This document shows positions 28,012-36,406 of a DNA stretch of 64,000 bases, piece by piece. Numbering within the stretch: the stretch's first letter is position 1; each line of letters begins with the position of its first letter. Source of the stretch: Pseudoalteromonas sp. MSK9-3. GTDB taxonomy: Bacteria; Pseudomonadota; Gammaproteobacteria; Enterobacterales; Alteromonadaceae. The notes below the pieces were generated by a model that did no database searches, had not been told where the DNA came from, and saw only the letters and a list, made by a program, of their open reading frames with translations. Position numbers and translations under genes: made by a program. The stretch is from positions 62,001 to 126,000 of the forward strand of contig NZ_MIET01000035.1 of NCBI RefSeq assembly GCF_003590335.1. The letters are read 5' to 3'.

Positions 28012-29439
28012 ATGTTTGAAGAGTTGGTGGGGACTATTAATGCGTTGCTATGGGGCCGTGGTCAGTTACTTATCTATATTTTACTGTTTGCTGGAATATG
28101 GTTTTCATACAAATTAAATGCCATCCAAATACGTCACTTTTCGCATATGTTTACTTTATTAAAGAGCAGCAGCAAAGCAGAAAAAGATCAAGTAAGCTCG
28201 TTTCAAGCACTGTGTACTGGTCTTTCTGCCCGGGTTGGTACCGGTAACTTAGCAGGTGTAGCTGTTGCTATCTCGTTGGGTGGCAGTGGTGCAATTTTTT
28301 GGATGTGGGTGATTGCCATACTGGGTATGGCCACAGGGTTTGCAGAAAGTGTTTTAGGGCAAGTATATAAAATAAAAAACAACCAAGGGGAATTTAGAGG
28401 CGGTCCCGCTTATTATATCCAACTTGGCCTTAATAAACCTTGGTTGGCAGTGACGTTTGCGGTCTGTTTATTCTTAGGTTATGGGTTTAGTTTCAGTGCC
28501 ATGCAAACCAATACCATAACCGATGCACTGCGTTTTGCCTTTGATATACCTGAACTTTACTCAGGTATTGTGATCACTTTATTAGCAGGCTCAATCATTT
28601 TAGGGGGGTTGAAGTCTATAGCGCGATTTGCAGAACGAGTAGTGCCAGTTATGGGGATCTTATTTGTGTCTGTGGCTGTCGTGATCACGTTAATGAATTT
28701 AAGCGCTGTGCCAGCGATGATCAAAGAGATTTTATTGTCTGCATTTGGCTTACAAGAAGCCGGCGCTGGTGCCATGGGCGCAGCAATTAAAAACGGCATA
28801 CAGCGTGGTTTATATTCAAATGAAGCGGGTGCGGGCAGTGTACCCCATGCATCAGGCAGCGCAAGCCCAGTTCCTAACCACCCAGTTACCCAAGGGTATA
28901 TTCAAATGCTTGGGGTGTTCTTAGATACCATTGTATTATGTAGCTGCACGGCAGTGATCATTTTACTGGCTGACATCAATATCTCGGGTGAAATGGAAGG
29001 CATACGATTGACACAAACGGCTATGACTGCCCATCTTGCAGCTGGTGGAGTGTATTTTGTGGCAGCGGCAATCACGTTATTTGCATTTACGTCGGTGGTT
29101 GCTAATTTTGCCTACGCTGAGAGTAATTTACACCTATTTAAGCTTGATAATAAAGTTGGGAGAGGGCTTTATACCGCTTTGTATTTACTCATGATGTTAT
29201 GGGGAGCAACCGCAACACTAAAAGAAGTATGGAGCCTAGCAGATATGGCATTAGGCTTGATGACCTTGGTGAATATTTTTGCGATTGTACAACTCACACC
29301 AACGGTGATTGCCCTCAACAAAGATTATCACGCGCAAAGAGCAAAGGGGATGGAACCGACATTCGATGACTCTGTGACTCGAGTTCAAGGTCAATGTACA
29401 GCAGGTGTTTGGTCAAATAACAGGTGTTTGGTCAAATAA
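28012..29439 (+). CDS. Alanine/glycine:cation symporter (AGCS family)
   Basis: This 475-residue inner-membrane sodium-coupled transporter has about ten transmembrane helices. Family features include FQALCTGLSARVGTGNLAGVAVAI near residue 64, FRGGPAYYIQLGL and the YSNEAGAGSVPHASG motif near residue 272. It takes up alanine or glycine with Na+. The last codons are unusual: a 19-bp tandem duplication (29402-29439) shifts the frame and replaces an ancestral end ..AGVWSNK by ..AGVWSNNRCLVK. The C-terminal tail is cytoplasmic and variable, so activity is probably kept. ATG 28012 follows GGGGTGAAGG. Confidence 0.92.
   Translation: MFEELVGTINALLWGRGQLLIYILLFAGIWFSYKLNAIQIRHFSHMFTLLKSSSKAEKDQVSSFQALCTGLSARVGTGNLAGVAVAISLGGSGAIFWMWVIAILGMATGFAESVLGQVYKIKNNQGEFRGGPAYYIQLGLNKPWLAVTFAVCLFLGYGFSFSAMQTNTITDALRFAFDIPELYSGIVITLLAGSIILGGLKSIARFAERVVPVMGILFVSVAVVITLMNLSAVPAMIKEILLSAFGLQEAGAGAMGAAIKNGIQRGLYSNEAGAGSVPHASGSASPVPNHPVTQGYIQMLGVFLDTIVLCSCTAVIILLADINISGEMEGIRLTQTAMTAHLAAGGVYFVAAAITLFAFTSVVANFAYAESNLHLFKLDNKVGRGLYTALYLLMMLWGATATLKEVWSLADMALGLMTLVNIFAIVQLTPTVIALNKDYHAQRAKGMEPTFDDSVTRVQGQCTAGVWSNNRCLVK
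29402..29439 (+). repeat. 19-bp tandem duplication at symporter 3' end
   Basis: CAGGTGTTTGGTCAAATAA occurs twice head to tail. Because 19 is not a multiple of 3, the second copy is read in another frame and supplies a new stop codon, the last three bases of the repeat. Removing one copy gives a stop two codons after the first copy's Ser-Asn codons. Confidence 0.9.
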
Positions 29440-29594
29440 GTAATGCTATTCGTTTAATCACTGATTGTGTAATGCGTAAAGTGAATTGATTGTTGCTGTA
29501 TGGCAAAAGTGCTTTGCATTTTTACTATATTATTGAATACATATTTTCGACTACACTTGCTAACACAAACAGCAACACAAACTTCGAGAGAGTA

Positions 29595-30266
29595 ATGAAA
29601 AAAGTAATCATATTTGTAACAAATCACGCAACACTTGGCAGTACCGATCAAGCAAATGGTACGTATGCCCCCGAGCTTACCCATGTTGTAAATGTGCTCA
29701 ATGGTGCGGGTATTGATTATGATATAGCGTCAATACTGGGTGGAAAAGCGCCTTTATATGGCACTGAGCCTGATGGTGATGAAGTGAATCAATCAGTGCT
29801 AGGTCACTCTGGCTTTGTGAGTAAAGTGGAAAACACACTACTTGCGGCTTCCGTTAATATTGATGACTACGATGCTGTTTTTTATCCAGGTGGTTTTGGG
29901 CTTTTAAATGATTTATTCGAAGATACCACGGTTGCGGCTTTGAGTGCTCAGCATTACGAGCATGGCGGGGTGATTGCTGCGGTATGTCATGGTCCTGCTG
30001 GGCTGTTACCGATTAAATTGAGTAATGGCGAATTACTATTATCGTCAGTATCAGTTACTGGGTTTACGCGAGAAGAAGAGGTAGACTTTGGTACCATTAA
30101 TGACATTCCTTTCTTACTTGAAGATGCATTGGCTCGAAAAGCTGTGCAATACAGCAAAAAGCAGCCATGGCAATCATTTGTTGTTGAAGACAAGCGAGTG
30201 ATAACGGGTCAAAACCCCGCAAGTGCTCATGCTGTTGGCGAAGCTTTAGTAAAGTCTCTATCTTAA
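29595..30266 (+). CDS. DJ-1/PfpI-family glutamine-amidotransferase-like protein
   Basis: This 223-residue cytoplasmic protein belongs to the Hsp31/YhbO-like branch. VIIFVTNHATLG starts the Rossmann-like fold. DYDAVFYPGGFGLLNDL carries a conserved Gly-Gly turn, and VIAAVCHGPAGLLPI is the nucleophile elbow with Cys-His-Gly. Members act as glyoxalases/deglycases or chaperones under carbonyl stress. ATG 29595 begins exactly at the fold and follows GAGAGAG; a longer version from 29490 would add about 35 unlikely residues. A terminator follows at 30278. Confidence 0.88.
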   Translation: MKKVIIFVTNHATLGSTDQANGTYAPELTHVVNVLNGAGIDYDIASILGGKAPLYGTEPDGDEVNQSVLGHSGFVSKVENTLLAASVNIDDYDAVFYPGGFGLLNDLFEDTTVAALSAQHYEHGGVIAAVCHGPAGLLPIKLSNGELLLSSVSVTGFTREEEVDFGTINDIPFLLEDALARKAVQYSKKQPWQSFVVEDKRVITGQNPASAHAVGEALVKSLS

Positions 30267-30277
30267 ATTACATCACC

Positions 30278-30328
30278 GAGATGCCCTGTATCAGTATGTA
30301 AACACTGAATTCTGGCATCTCTTCTTTT
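30278..30328. terminator. Terminator between convergent genes
   Basis: An 8-bp outer stem GAGATGCC / GGCATCTC encloses an inner stem TCAGT / ACTGA and is followed by TTCTTTT on the plus strand. It lies 12 bases after the DJ-1 gene. Confidence 0.65.
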
Positions 30329-30335
30329 GAGTCTT

Positions 30336-30749
30336 TTAGTCACTGTTTCGCTCAGCAGGTAAATCGCTGCTGTATTCTATAAATTCGACTTCAAAGCCAT
30401 CAGGGTCTATAAAGTATGCATTTTTTCGATATGGGTGAGTGTTACTGCCCATGTCGGCGTTAAACCCCGCGGCATTCATCCGATTTATGAGACTTGCTAA
30501 GTTGTTTACGACATAGCCGAAGTGCGCTAATCCTATTTGATAACCACTTAAGTCGCGTGCAGGGTCTGTACCGTGATCGCTTAATGCAATATATTGATTG
30601 TCGTCACCAAAATGCAACCAATTTCTCGCTCGACCATTCCAGCTGTCTGACCCTGAGCATCTGATTTTCCAATGAGGAAATGCGGCTTGGTAAAAAGTTA
30701 AAGCGCGGGGCAAGTGACTTACAACTAAATTAATATGCTCTAAATACAT
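30336..30749 (-). CDS. VOC-family (glyoxalase/dioxygenase fold) protein
   Basis: This 137-residue single-domain protein has a vicinal-oxygen-chelate fold. YLEHINLVVSHLPRALTFYQAAFP is the classical start with a metal-ligand His in the first strand. LAHFGYVVNNLASLINRMNAAG opens the second half, and YFIDPDGFEVEFIEY supplies the final Glu ligand. Metal positions (His, His, Glu) are visible. It could be a dioxygenase, a glyoxalase or an antibiotic-binding protein; there is nothing to decide between them. It is convergent with the DJ-1 gene. Confidence 0.85.
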   Translation of the reverse strand: MYLEHINLVVSHLPRALTFYQAAFPHWKIRCSGSDSWNGRARNWLHFGDDNQYIALSDHGTDPARDLSGYQIGLAHFGYVVNNLASLINRMNAAGFNADMGSNTHPYRKNAYFIDPDGFEVEFIEYSSDLPAERNSD

Positions 30750-31347
30750 GATGTTTCCTTATTTCAGGTGTTTATTATTTTAAATAACCTCAGCTCTGGA
30801 TAAGCGAATTTGCCCAATAAAGCTATTTTTCTCACTCTCGGCGTTGCTTTCATTTGTAATAGCCCGCTATTACTGCATAAAAGCGCCTTGATATTGAGCA
30901 AAATATCATCATTGGATTGTACGTAAGTTTGTTTTCAAAACATTTTCTATTCCAAAACCCTTATCCAAACCTGAGGTTAAATTGTCAAAAGCTCACGTAT
31001 TTCCATTAAGCTAAATTGACTTTATAGGCCCACTCTAAAACCTTAGGTTAACTTGAGGTCAAGAGCGTACAGCATAAACATAAGTACACAGCTGAAATCG
31101 CACATTTTGAATTACGCGTGAATGTCGGTGGTTAGTGCTTGCTTATTGTAAGTACAATTTTGAGTGGTGATTCAATGTGGTAGTTGTGTAACAAACAAAA
31201 TAACTATTAGCCAGCGGTATTAAATTTGCGTCGCAGTAATGACGATGTCGGTGACAGACTATGAATAAATTACGTGATTGATGTACTTGTATCATGATTG
31301 ATGAAAAGATACATTGAGTCTTTGCATAACCAGAATAGGGACTCGGT
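30750..31347. other. Intergenic region with MITE copy 2
   Basis: There are 598 bases between divergent genes (VOC on minus, GST on plus). They hold the second 195-bp element (30785-30979); the remaining 370 bases are AT-rich and contain no reading frame or repeat that I can support. Confidence 0.6.
30785..30979. mobile_element. 195-bp MITE-like element, copy 2
   Basis: It is the same length as the copy at 5070-5264 and in the same orientation, with about 7 substitutions and no indel by my alignment. It has the same TAACCTCAG termini. The bases directly flanking it are AA on both sides, fitting a 2-bp target duplication (copy 1 has TA/TA). It lies about 35 bases upstream of the VOC gene start and could influence that gene's promoter. 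Confidence 0.85.
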
Positions 31348-32019
31348 ATGCTGACAGTTCACCATTTAGAAAACTCTCAATCATTTAGGGTATTGTGGCT
31401 ATTAGAAGAACTTGATGTGCCATACCATATTGAGCATTATGCCAGAAACAAAGAAACCTCTTTAGCCCCCGACAACTTTAAGAAGCTTCACCCTGCGGGC
31501 ACATCGCCTTGTATTTCTGATGGTGAGCATACCTTGCCTGAAAGCAATGCTATTTTCGAGTATATACTTGATAAGTATGGTAATACAGAACTTAGAAGCC
31601 TTGATGTAGAGCAACATAGAGTCTCTTATTTATATTGGTTTCATAGTGCGCAAGGGAGCTTAATGCCTTTGCTCACCGAGTCGCTTATTTTTAAACGCAT
31701 GATCAGTAAGTCTCCTGTATTTATCCGGCCAATCATTCGGGTGGTGGTAAGTAAGGTCCAAAGCAGTTATTTAAACCCCCGCTTAAATAAATTAATCTCT
31801 CATATTGAACAGACTCTAAAACACGCTCGGTGGTTTGCAGGAGATACCTTTACTGCGGCTGATATAGTGATGGGATATTGTATGGAGGTTGCTATTGCGA
31901 GAGTGAAGTTGGGCAATGACTACCCTAATATTCACCGCTTCGTTGCGGATATAAAGCGCCGTCCAGCGTATCAAAAAGCACTCGATAAGAATGGACCTTT
32001 TACGCCATTAGTTGATTAA
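31348..32019 (+). CDS. Glutathione S-transferase family protein
   Basis: This 223-residue cytoplasmic enzyme has a thioredoxin-like N-terminal domain, MLTVHHLENSQSFRVLWLLEELDVPYHI, where SQSFRVLW is the active-site region with Ser. HPAGTSPCISDGEHTLPESNAIFEYIL supplies the cis-Pro and the ES glutathione-binding motif. The helical C-terminal domain includes FAGDTFTAADIVMGYCMEVA, the N-capping box region. Substrates are unknown. It precedes ltaE by 96 bases and may share a transcript. Confidence 0.88.
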   Translation: MLTVHHLENSQSFRVLWLLEELDVPYHIEHYARNKETSLAPDNFKKLHPAGTSPCISDGEHTLPESNAIFEYILDKYGNTELRSLDVEQHRVSYLYWFHSAQGSLMPLLTESLIFKRMISKSPVFIRPIIRVVVSKVQSSYLNPRLNKLISHIEQTLKHARWFAGDTFTAADIVMGYCMEVAIARVKLGNDYPNIHRFVADIKRRPAYQKALDKNGPFTPLVD

Positions 32020-32115
32020 TAAAATGTGTAAAATGATTGAAAGTAGAGGAGATGAAACTCCCTAAATATGCCTTGATGGCTTTATCGAAGACCATAAAAA
32101 ATAAGGAACGATAAA

Positions 32116-33129
32116 ATGATAGATTTTCGCTCAGATACAGTAACAAGACCATGCACTCAGATGAAAAAGGCCATGTTCGAGGCGGAGCTGGGTGATGATG
32201 TGTATGGAGACGATCCAACGGTTAATGCCCTTGAGCAATATGCCAGTGAACGGCATGGTTTTGAAGGCGCACTTTTTACAAGCTCAGGTACGCAGGCCAA
32301 TTTACTGGCATTGATGGCGCATTGTGAGCGGGGCGATGAATATTTATGTGGGCAAAATGCACATAATTATAAATATGAAGCGGGTGGTGCTGCAGTATTA
32401 GGGTCTGTTCAGCCACAACCGATTGAGAATGAAGCCGATGGTAGCCTATGTTTTACTAAATTGAAGTCAGCAATTAAAGCCGATGACTTTCATTTTGCGC
32501 GTACAAAATTGCTGAGCCTTGAGAATACCATTGGCGGTCAAGTACTCAGTCTGGAATACATGGCGCAAGCACAGCTGTTTTGTGAACAGAACCAGCTGAT
32601 TTTACATTTAGATGGTGCCAGAGTTTACAATGCGGCCATGGCATTGGGCGTGGATGTTACGCAAATAAGTCAGTACTTTGACTCAATGACCGTGTGTTTG
32701 TCTAAAGGGTTAGGTGCGCCTATTGGATCATTATTACTGGGTGACAAAGCATTTATCGCTAAAGCGCGTCGGATCCGAAAAATGCTAGGCGGAGGCATGC
32801 GTCAAGCTGGTTTTCTCGCGGCAGCAGGGCAATATGCGCTCTTAAATAATGTTGAACGCTTAGCTGAAGACCATGACAATGCAACGTATTTAGCAAAGCA
32901 GCTAAACGAAGTGAAAGGCTTTAATACTAGCGCTTATCGTGTAAGTACGAATATTGTGTATGTAGATGTTGCGACCGATATTGACATAGAAACTATGACG
33001 ACAGAGTTGATGAAAAATAAGATACTCATATCTTCAAGTTATGTTGGGATGAGGCTTGTTACTCATAAAGACATTTCTCAGGGAGATATTGACACGCTAA
33101 TCTCAGTGCTGAAAAAACAGTTCAATTGA
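32116..33129 (+). CDS. ltaE: Low-specificity L-threonine aldolase
   Basis: This 337-residue PLP enzyme splits L-threonine and L-allo-threonine to glycine and acetaldehyde. MIDFRSDTVTRPCTQM is the family N-terminus. DDVYGDDPTVN and FTSSGTQANLLALMAH bind the cofactor. LHLDGARVYNAAMALG carries the Asp that pairs with the pyridine nitrogen. VCLSKGLGAPIGS holds the PLP Lys, and LGGGMRQAG follows. Length and all motifs agree with E. coli LtaE (333). A strong bidirectional terminator follows. Confidence 0.94.
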   Translation: MIDFRSDTVTRPCTQMKKAMFEAELGDDVYGDDPTVNALEQYASERHGFEGALFTSSGTQANLLALMAHCERGDEYLCGQNAHNYKYEAGGAAVLGSVQPQPIENEADGSLCFTKLKSAIKADDFHFARTKLLSLENTIGGQVLSLEYMAQAQLFCEQNQLILHLDGARVYNAAMALGVDVTQISQYFDSMTVCLSKGLGAPIGSLLLGDKAFIAKARRIRKMLGGGMRQAGFLAAAGQYALLNNVERLAEDHDNATYLAKQLNEVKGFNTSAYRVSTNIVYVDVATDIDIETMTTELMKNKILISSSYVGMRLVTHKDISQGDIDTLISVLKKQFN

Positions 33130-33168
33130 AAATGCAATGCTAGTCTTTATTTGAATCTGTATTTAGAT

Positions 33169-33203
33169 AAAAACCCCAAGCTATTAATAGGTTGGGGTTT
33201 TTT
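33169..33203. terminator. Strong bidirectional rho-independent terminator
   Basis: AAAAACCCCAA / TTGGGGTTTTT is a perfect 11-bp inverted repeat with a 12-nt loop, flanked by an A-run on the left and a T-run on the right. It therefore works for ltaE on plus and the M6 protease gene on minus, which converge here. Confidence 0.85.
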
Positions 33204-33227
33204 ACTAGTATTTAGTTCTATCGAAGT

Positions 33228-35432
33228 TTACCAAATTTTCGAGACTTTAATAGATGCGACAGACTTGTCTTCACTTTGTTCTAAGACATCAATAATAATA
33301 CCTTTTGATGGCAGTTTTCGACCTGTAGCGGGTCGAAGGTAATTAGAGTAATCATCCCAATCGATGAAGCGAGGGTTATTGTTTATGAAAGGATCGCTAG
33401 CAGAAATACCGCGCGTGATACTTGACCAGTCAAAAGGTTCTTGTAGATCTAAACCAAAAGCGGCATCACGGATTTGCAGTGAAGAGCCCGCCATTTCACC
33501 TGTATTGAAAAATATAGGGTTTCTATCCGCATCAACGAGTCCTAACCAACCTTCACCTGGGTGATTTGCAACGTGGTTATCGCCTTGCGTTACAGTATTT
33601 AGCCCACCATCACTCTCTGGACGGAATGAGGTATCTACATACCACACTAACATTCCTGGTGTATAGCTTGCGCCAAAACTGGCTTTTGCTAGAGACTCAT
33701 CAACACCTGCATGCTGACGCCATTCTACTAAGTAGTAATGAGGATAACTAAAGTAACCATTCGATGCATCAAAGCCGTTAATGGTGAGTCCGTCGTTAGT
33801 TTGATTATCAGCATCGAAACTCACTATTTGACCAGAAGTTGCATTAACATCGATATCATCAAACATCATGCCTATAAAGCCAGTATTGAACGCCCAATAT
33901 TGAATCGATACTGTGATCTCTTGACCTGCAAAGTAAGTTAAATCAAAGGCCGCGTTTTGTGTACCGTCAGAATTGCCAGTAAAACCTTCTCCGATGTAGT
34001 TTGAGAATCGACTTGAACTGTCGGTGATATTTCCTGAAACAATAGACTCTTGGCCCAAAGCATCAAATACTCGTACTTGAGCTAAAGAGTTATTCGCGTC
34101 TGAATCATAATCAGCACTAAATGTTAATTCAGCGGCTTCTTCTGATGTTAAGTCGACTTTAAATTCAAGTGTGTATATTGCTAGATTTGAGTCAGGAATT
34201 GGTGATGTGATAAAGCCTTTATTATCGCTAGGCGTAAGCTTTTGCACTGATTTGTCATCTAAATCGATTCGCACATAGTCATTGTTTTCACCACGAATAG
34301 ATGCAGTATCAAGTTTTAGAACAGTACCTGATGGGGTGAGTTCACTCTCGTGCAAATCTGTTCCTACGAACCAGTTACCACCAAGAGAGGTTTGCAAATA
34401 TTGTTTGGCAAAAGGGCTTAGTCCTGTTGGAGCTGTGCCAGAAATCTCACCGCCGTAAGAGCCGGACGACATAGCAGACCAGAAGCCAACTAAAGACCCC
34501 GGTGCTTTAACGATCTCACCAAGACCATCCTCTGAATACTGTGTGTCATATTCGTCTGGTAAGCCTAAGTCATGACCATATTCATGGGCTGAGACACCTG
34601 CTGCCCCATCAACTGGCTGAACTGTATAATCGTGGATCCTATAACCAGTATCACCAATTTCTTGAAAGCCGACCGATGAGCGATGAGACCAAATTGCATC
34701 TTCGCCAAGTGCGCCACCGCCAGCAGCTTGGTCGATTGATGAATGGTATACCATGATATGATCGATGATCCCATCAGGTTCTCTTAAATCGCCATCGCCG
34801 TCATAATCGTAACGATCTTCTTGGTCAAAATAACTTAGATCAATTGCAGGATCGTTAGCCGCATGGTTAATTGCTTCCAATACTAATTCACGCGTGTTTT
34901 GATCTTTTGAGCCTTGGCTTGGTGCACCATAATATGCTGCATTATTTTGAGCTGTATACCAACCAGCTACTTGACCTTCTACTTGATAAGAGCCGCCACT
35001 TTGGTCTAAAAAGTATTGCTTCATGCTGATCAAGTTTTGCTGACTTGGCCCTGAGTAGCCATTATCAGAAAACAGCATGTTCGCATAGTGCTCTGGTGAA
35101 TAATCAGTATAGTAATTTCTTGTTAAATCGGGCGTTACTGCATTTACGGGGTAATCTGGGAAATCGATAAGTATAGCGAGTACTCTGTCCGTTGTTACAG
35201 GGCCATTCCAAGCTCTGCCTTTGGCTGTCGTAGGCTGTGATGCATCAAAGCCTTTATTACTTTGCTGGCCTCGAGCGTTATGCCATAACTTTTTAAGTGA
35301 TTGATTTCTAGTTATTTCGGCAGAACCGCCATTTTTTTCTAGTTCTGGTTGTAAATTTGTAACTGCGTTGTTGGCAAATACTGAACTACAGGATAAAGCG
35401 ATGGAAGTCGCTATTATTGTTTTTCTTAACAT
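33228..35432 (-). CDS. Secreted M6-family metalloprotease (immune inhibitor A type)
   Basis: This 734-residue zinc protease has a signal peptide (MLRKTIIATSIALSCSSVFA). The M6 catalytic core has VLAILIDFPDYPVN, the region YDYDGDGDLREPDGIIDHIMVYH and the zinc site SAHEYGHDLGLPDEYD (HExxHxxGxxD). A segment with MSSGSYGG near the Met-turn follows, then a beta-rich C-terminal region with a MAM/jelly-roll-like part. Homologues degrade host or environmental proteins (InhA of Bacillus, PrtV of Vibrio). The start is ATG 35432, at the signal peptide; an in-frame GTG upstream would add 17 residues. It lies alone before a strong terminator. Confidence 0.92.
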   Translation of the reverse strand: MLRKTIIATSIALSCSSVFANNAVTNLQPELEKNGGSAEITRNQSLKKLWHNARGQQSNKGFDASQPTTAKGRAWNGPVTTDRVLAILIDFPDYPVNAVTPDLTRNYYTDYSPEHYANMLFSDNGYSGPSQQNLISMKQYFLDQSGGSYQVEGQVAGWYTAQNNAAYYGAPSQGSKDQNTRELVLEAINHAANDPAIDLSYFDQEDRYDYDGDGDLREPDGIIDHIMVYHSSIDQAAGGGALGEDAIWSHRSSVGFQEIGDTGYRIHDYTVQPVDGAAGVSAHEYGHDLGLPDEYDTQYSEDGLGEIVKAPGSLVGFWSAMSSGSYGGEISGTAPTGLSPFAKQYLQTSLGGNWFVGTDLHESELTPSGTVLKLDTASIRGENNDYVRIDLDDKSVQKLTPSDNKGFITSPIPDSNLAIYTLEFKVDLTSEEAAELTFSADYDSDANNSLAQVRVFDALGQESIVSGNITDSSSRFSNYIGEGFTGNSDGTQNAAFDLTYFAGQEITVSIQYWAFNTGFIGMMFDDIDVNATSGQIVSFDADNQTNDGLTINGFDASNGYFSYPHYYLVEWRQHAGVDESLAKASFGASYTPGMLVWYVDTSFRPESDGGLNTVTQGDNHVANHPGEGWLGLVDADRNPIFFNTGEMAGSSLQIRDAAFGLDLQEPFDWSSITRGISASDPFINNNPRFIDWDDYSNYLRPATGRKLPSKGIIIDVLEQSEDKSVASIKVSKIW

Positions 35433-35625
35433 TGTTAACCCTAACGTTTTTATTGTGTTTTTTTGTTTGTGAAGTACATTCACTGTAAGAAATGTACCTT
35501 TAATAGGGTTTTTATGTCAATGATTTGTTTTATCTTCCATAGGCTAAATAAGTCTATATAGGTATGTTTTAGGAGCATGTCACTAAGTTAGTCTGGTAAA
35601 CATGTTCTGATTTTAATTATTACGT

Positions 35626-35653
35626 AAAAAGCCATAGTATACGATGGCTTTAT
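35626..35653 (-). terminator. Rho-independent terminator for minus-strand lipoprotein gene
   Basis: AAAGCCAT / ATGGCTTT is an 8-bp stem with an 8-nt loop. On the minus strand it is followed by TTTTTACG and lies 38 bases beyond the stop at 35691. Confidence 0.7.
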
Positions 35654-35690
35654 ACAAATAAGCAGCCCAATACGTGTCAAAATGTCGATG

Positions 35691-36167
35691 TTAATTTAGA
35701 GTATCTATCCTATCAATGATTACATGTCTTTGTTTTATGTAACACCTATTTGAATCTACTACGAGTTCATCTTCATATCGACCATTGATAATCTGGGTTT
35801 GAGCGGCGTGCTTATGCTTGTCTTTGAGGTATAAAATAAAGTGTGATCGGTTCGTGAGTGTATTACGATTGTATCGTTGTACGTTCATACTGGTGATCAT
35901 ATGAATACTCTTTTTATTTATTAACGCTGTTGCTACGCGAGCAGCAATCACATCGTTTCCTTTTAACGCAATATTCAACTTTGGAACTGAAAAAGTTGCG
36001 TCTGGCGTAAATAGAGATTGATAGCTTTTTATGGGTCCCTTATCTCGATACTGAGGGTACTTCATAAGAGTTTCCTCACAGTTTGCAATGGCGCCTGTGT
36101 TATGTTGGTTTACTTGGCATCCAAGTAACATAAGAGTAAGAGGTAAGGCTATTAACACTTTGTACAT
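35691..36167 (-). CDS. Lipoprotein with NTF2/SnoaL-like domain
   Basis: The product is 158 residues. MYKVLIALPLTLMLLGCQVN carries a lipobox (LLGC). The mature part (SYQSLFTPDATFSVPKLNIALKGNDVIAARV...) has the SnoaL/NTF2 order of helix, F-x-PDA-x-F strand and helix, and a final long hairpin (HFILYLKD, QIINGRYEDELV). No catalytic residues can be assigned. It stands alone before a terminator; divergent from the prolyl oligopeptidase gene. The role is unknown. Confidence 0.65.
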   Translation of the reverse strand: MYKVLIALPLTLMLLGCQVNQHNTGAIANCEETLMKYPQYRDKGPIKSYQSLFTPDATFSVPKLNIALKGNDVIAARVATALINKKSIHMITSMNVQRYNRNTLTNRSHFILYLKDKHKHAAQTQIINGRYEDELVVDSNRCYIKQRHVIIDRIDTLN

Positions 36168-36406
36168 TTTTATCCTTGATCATCTCGGTTAGTGGTGTCG
36201 TGAATATTGGTTCTTCTACTCAATCGTACATTAATTTAACAATGTAGAGTAAATATGAAGTCGTGTTAGTTTTAACTTAACACCTTATGCTGGTATACAC
36301 CGTCGTTTCCGTCTATTTCATCGTGTTTCCGTTATTTACGAGCGACACCCTACTGAGTCTGAGCTATATTGCCAATTCATCTAATTAATAAAAAGAGCAA
36401 AGGAAT

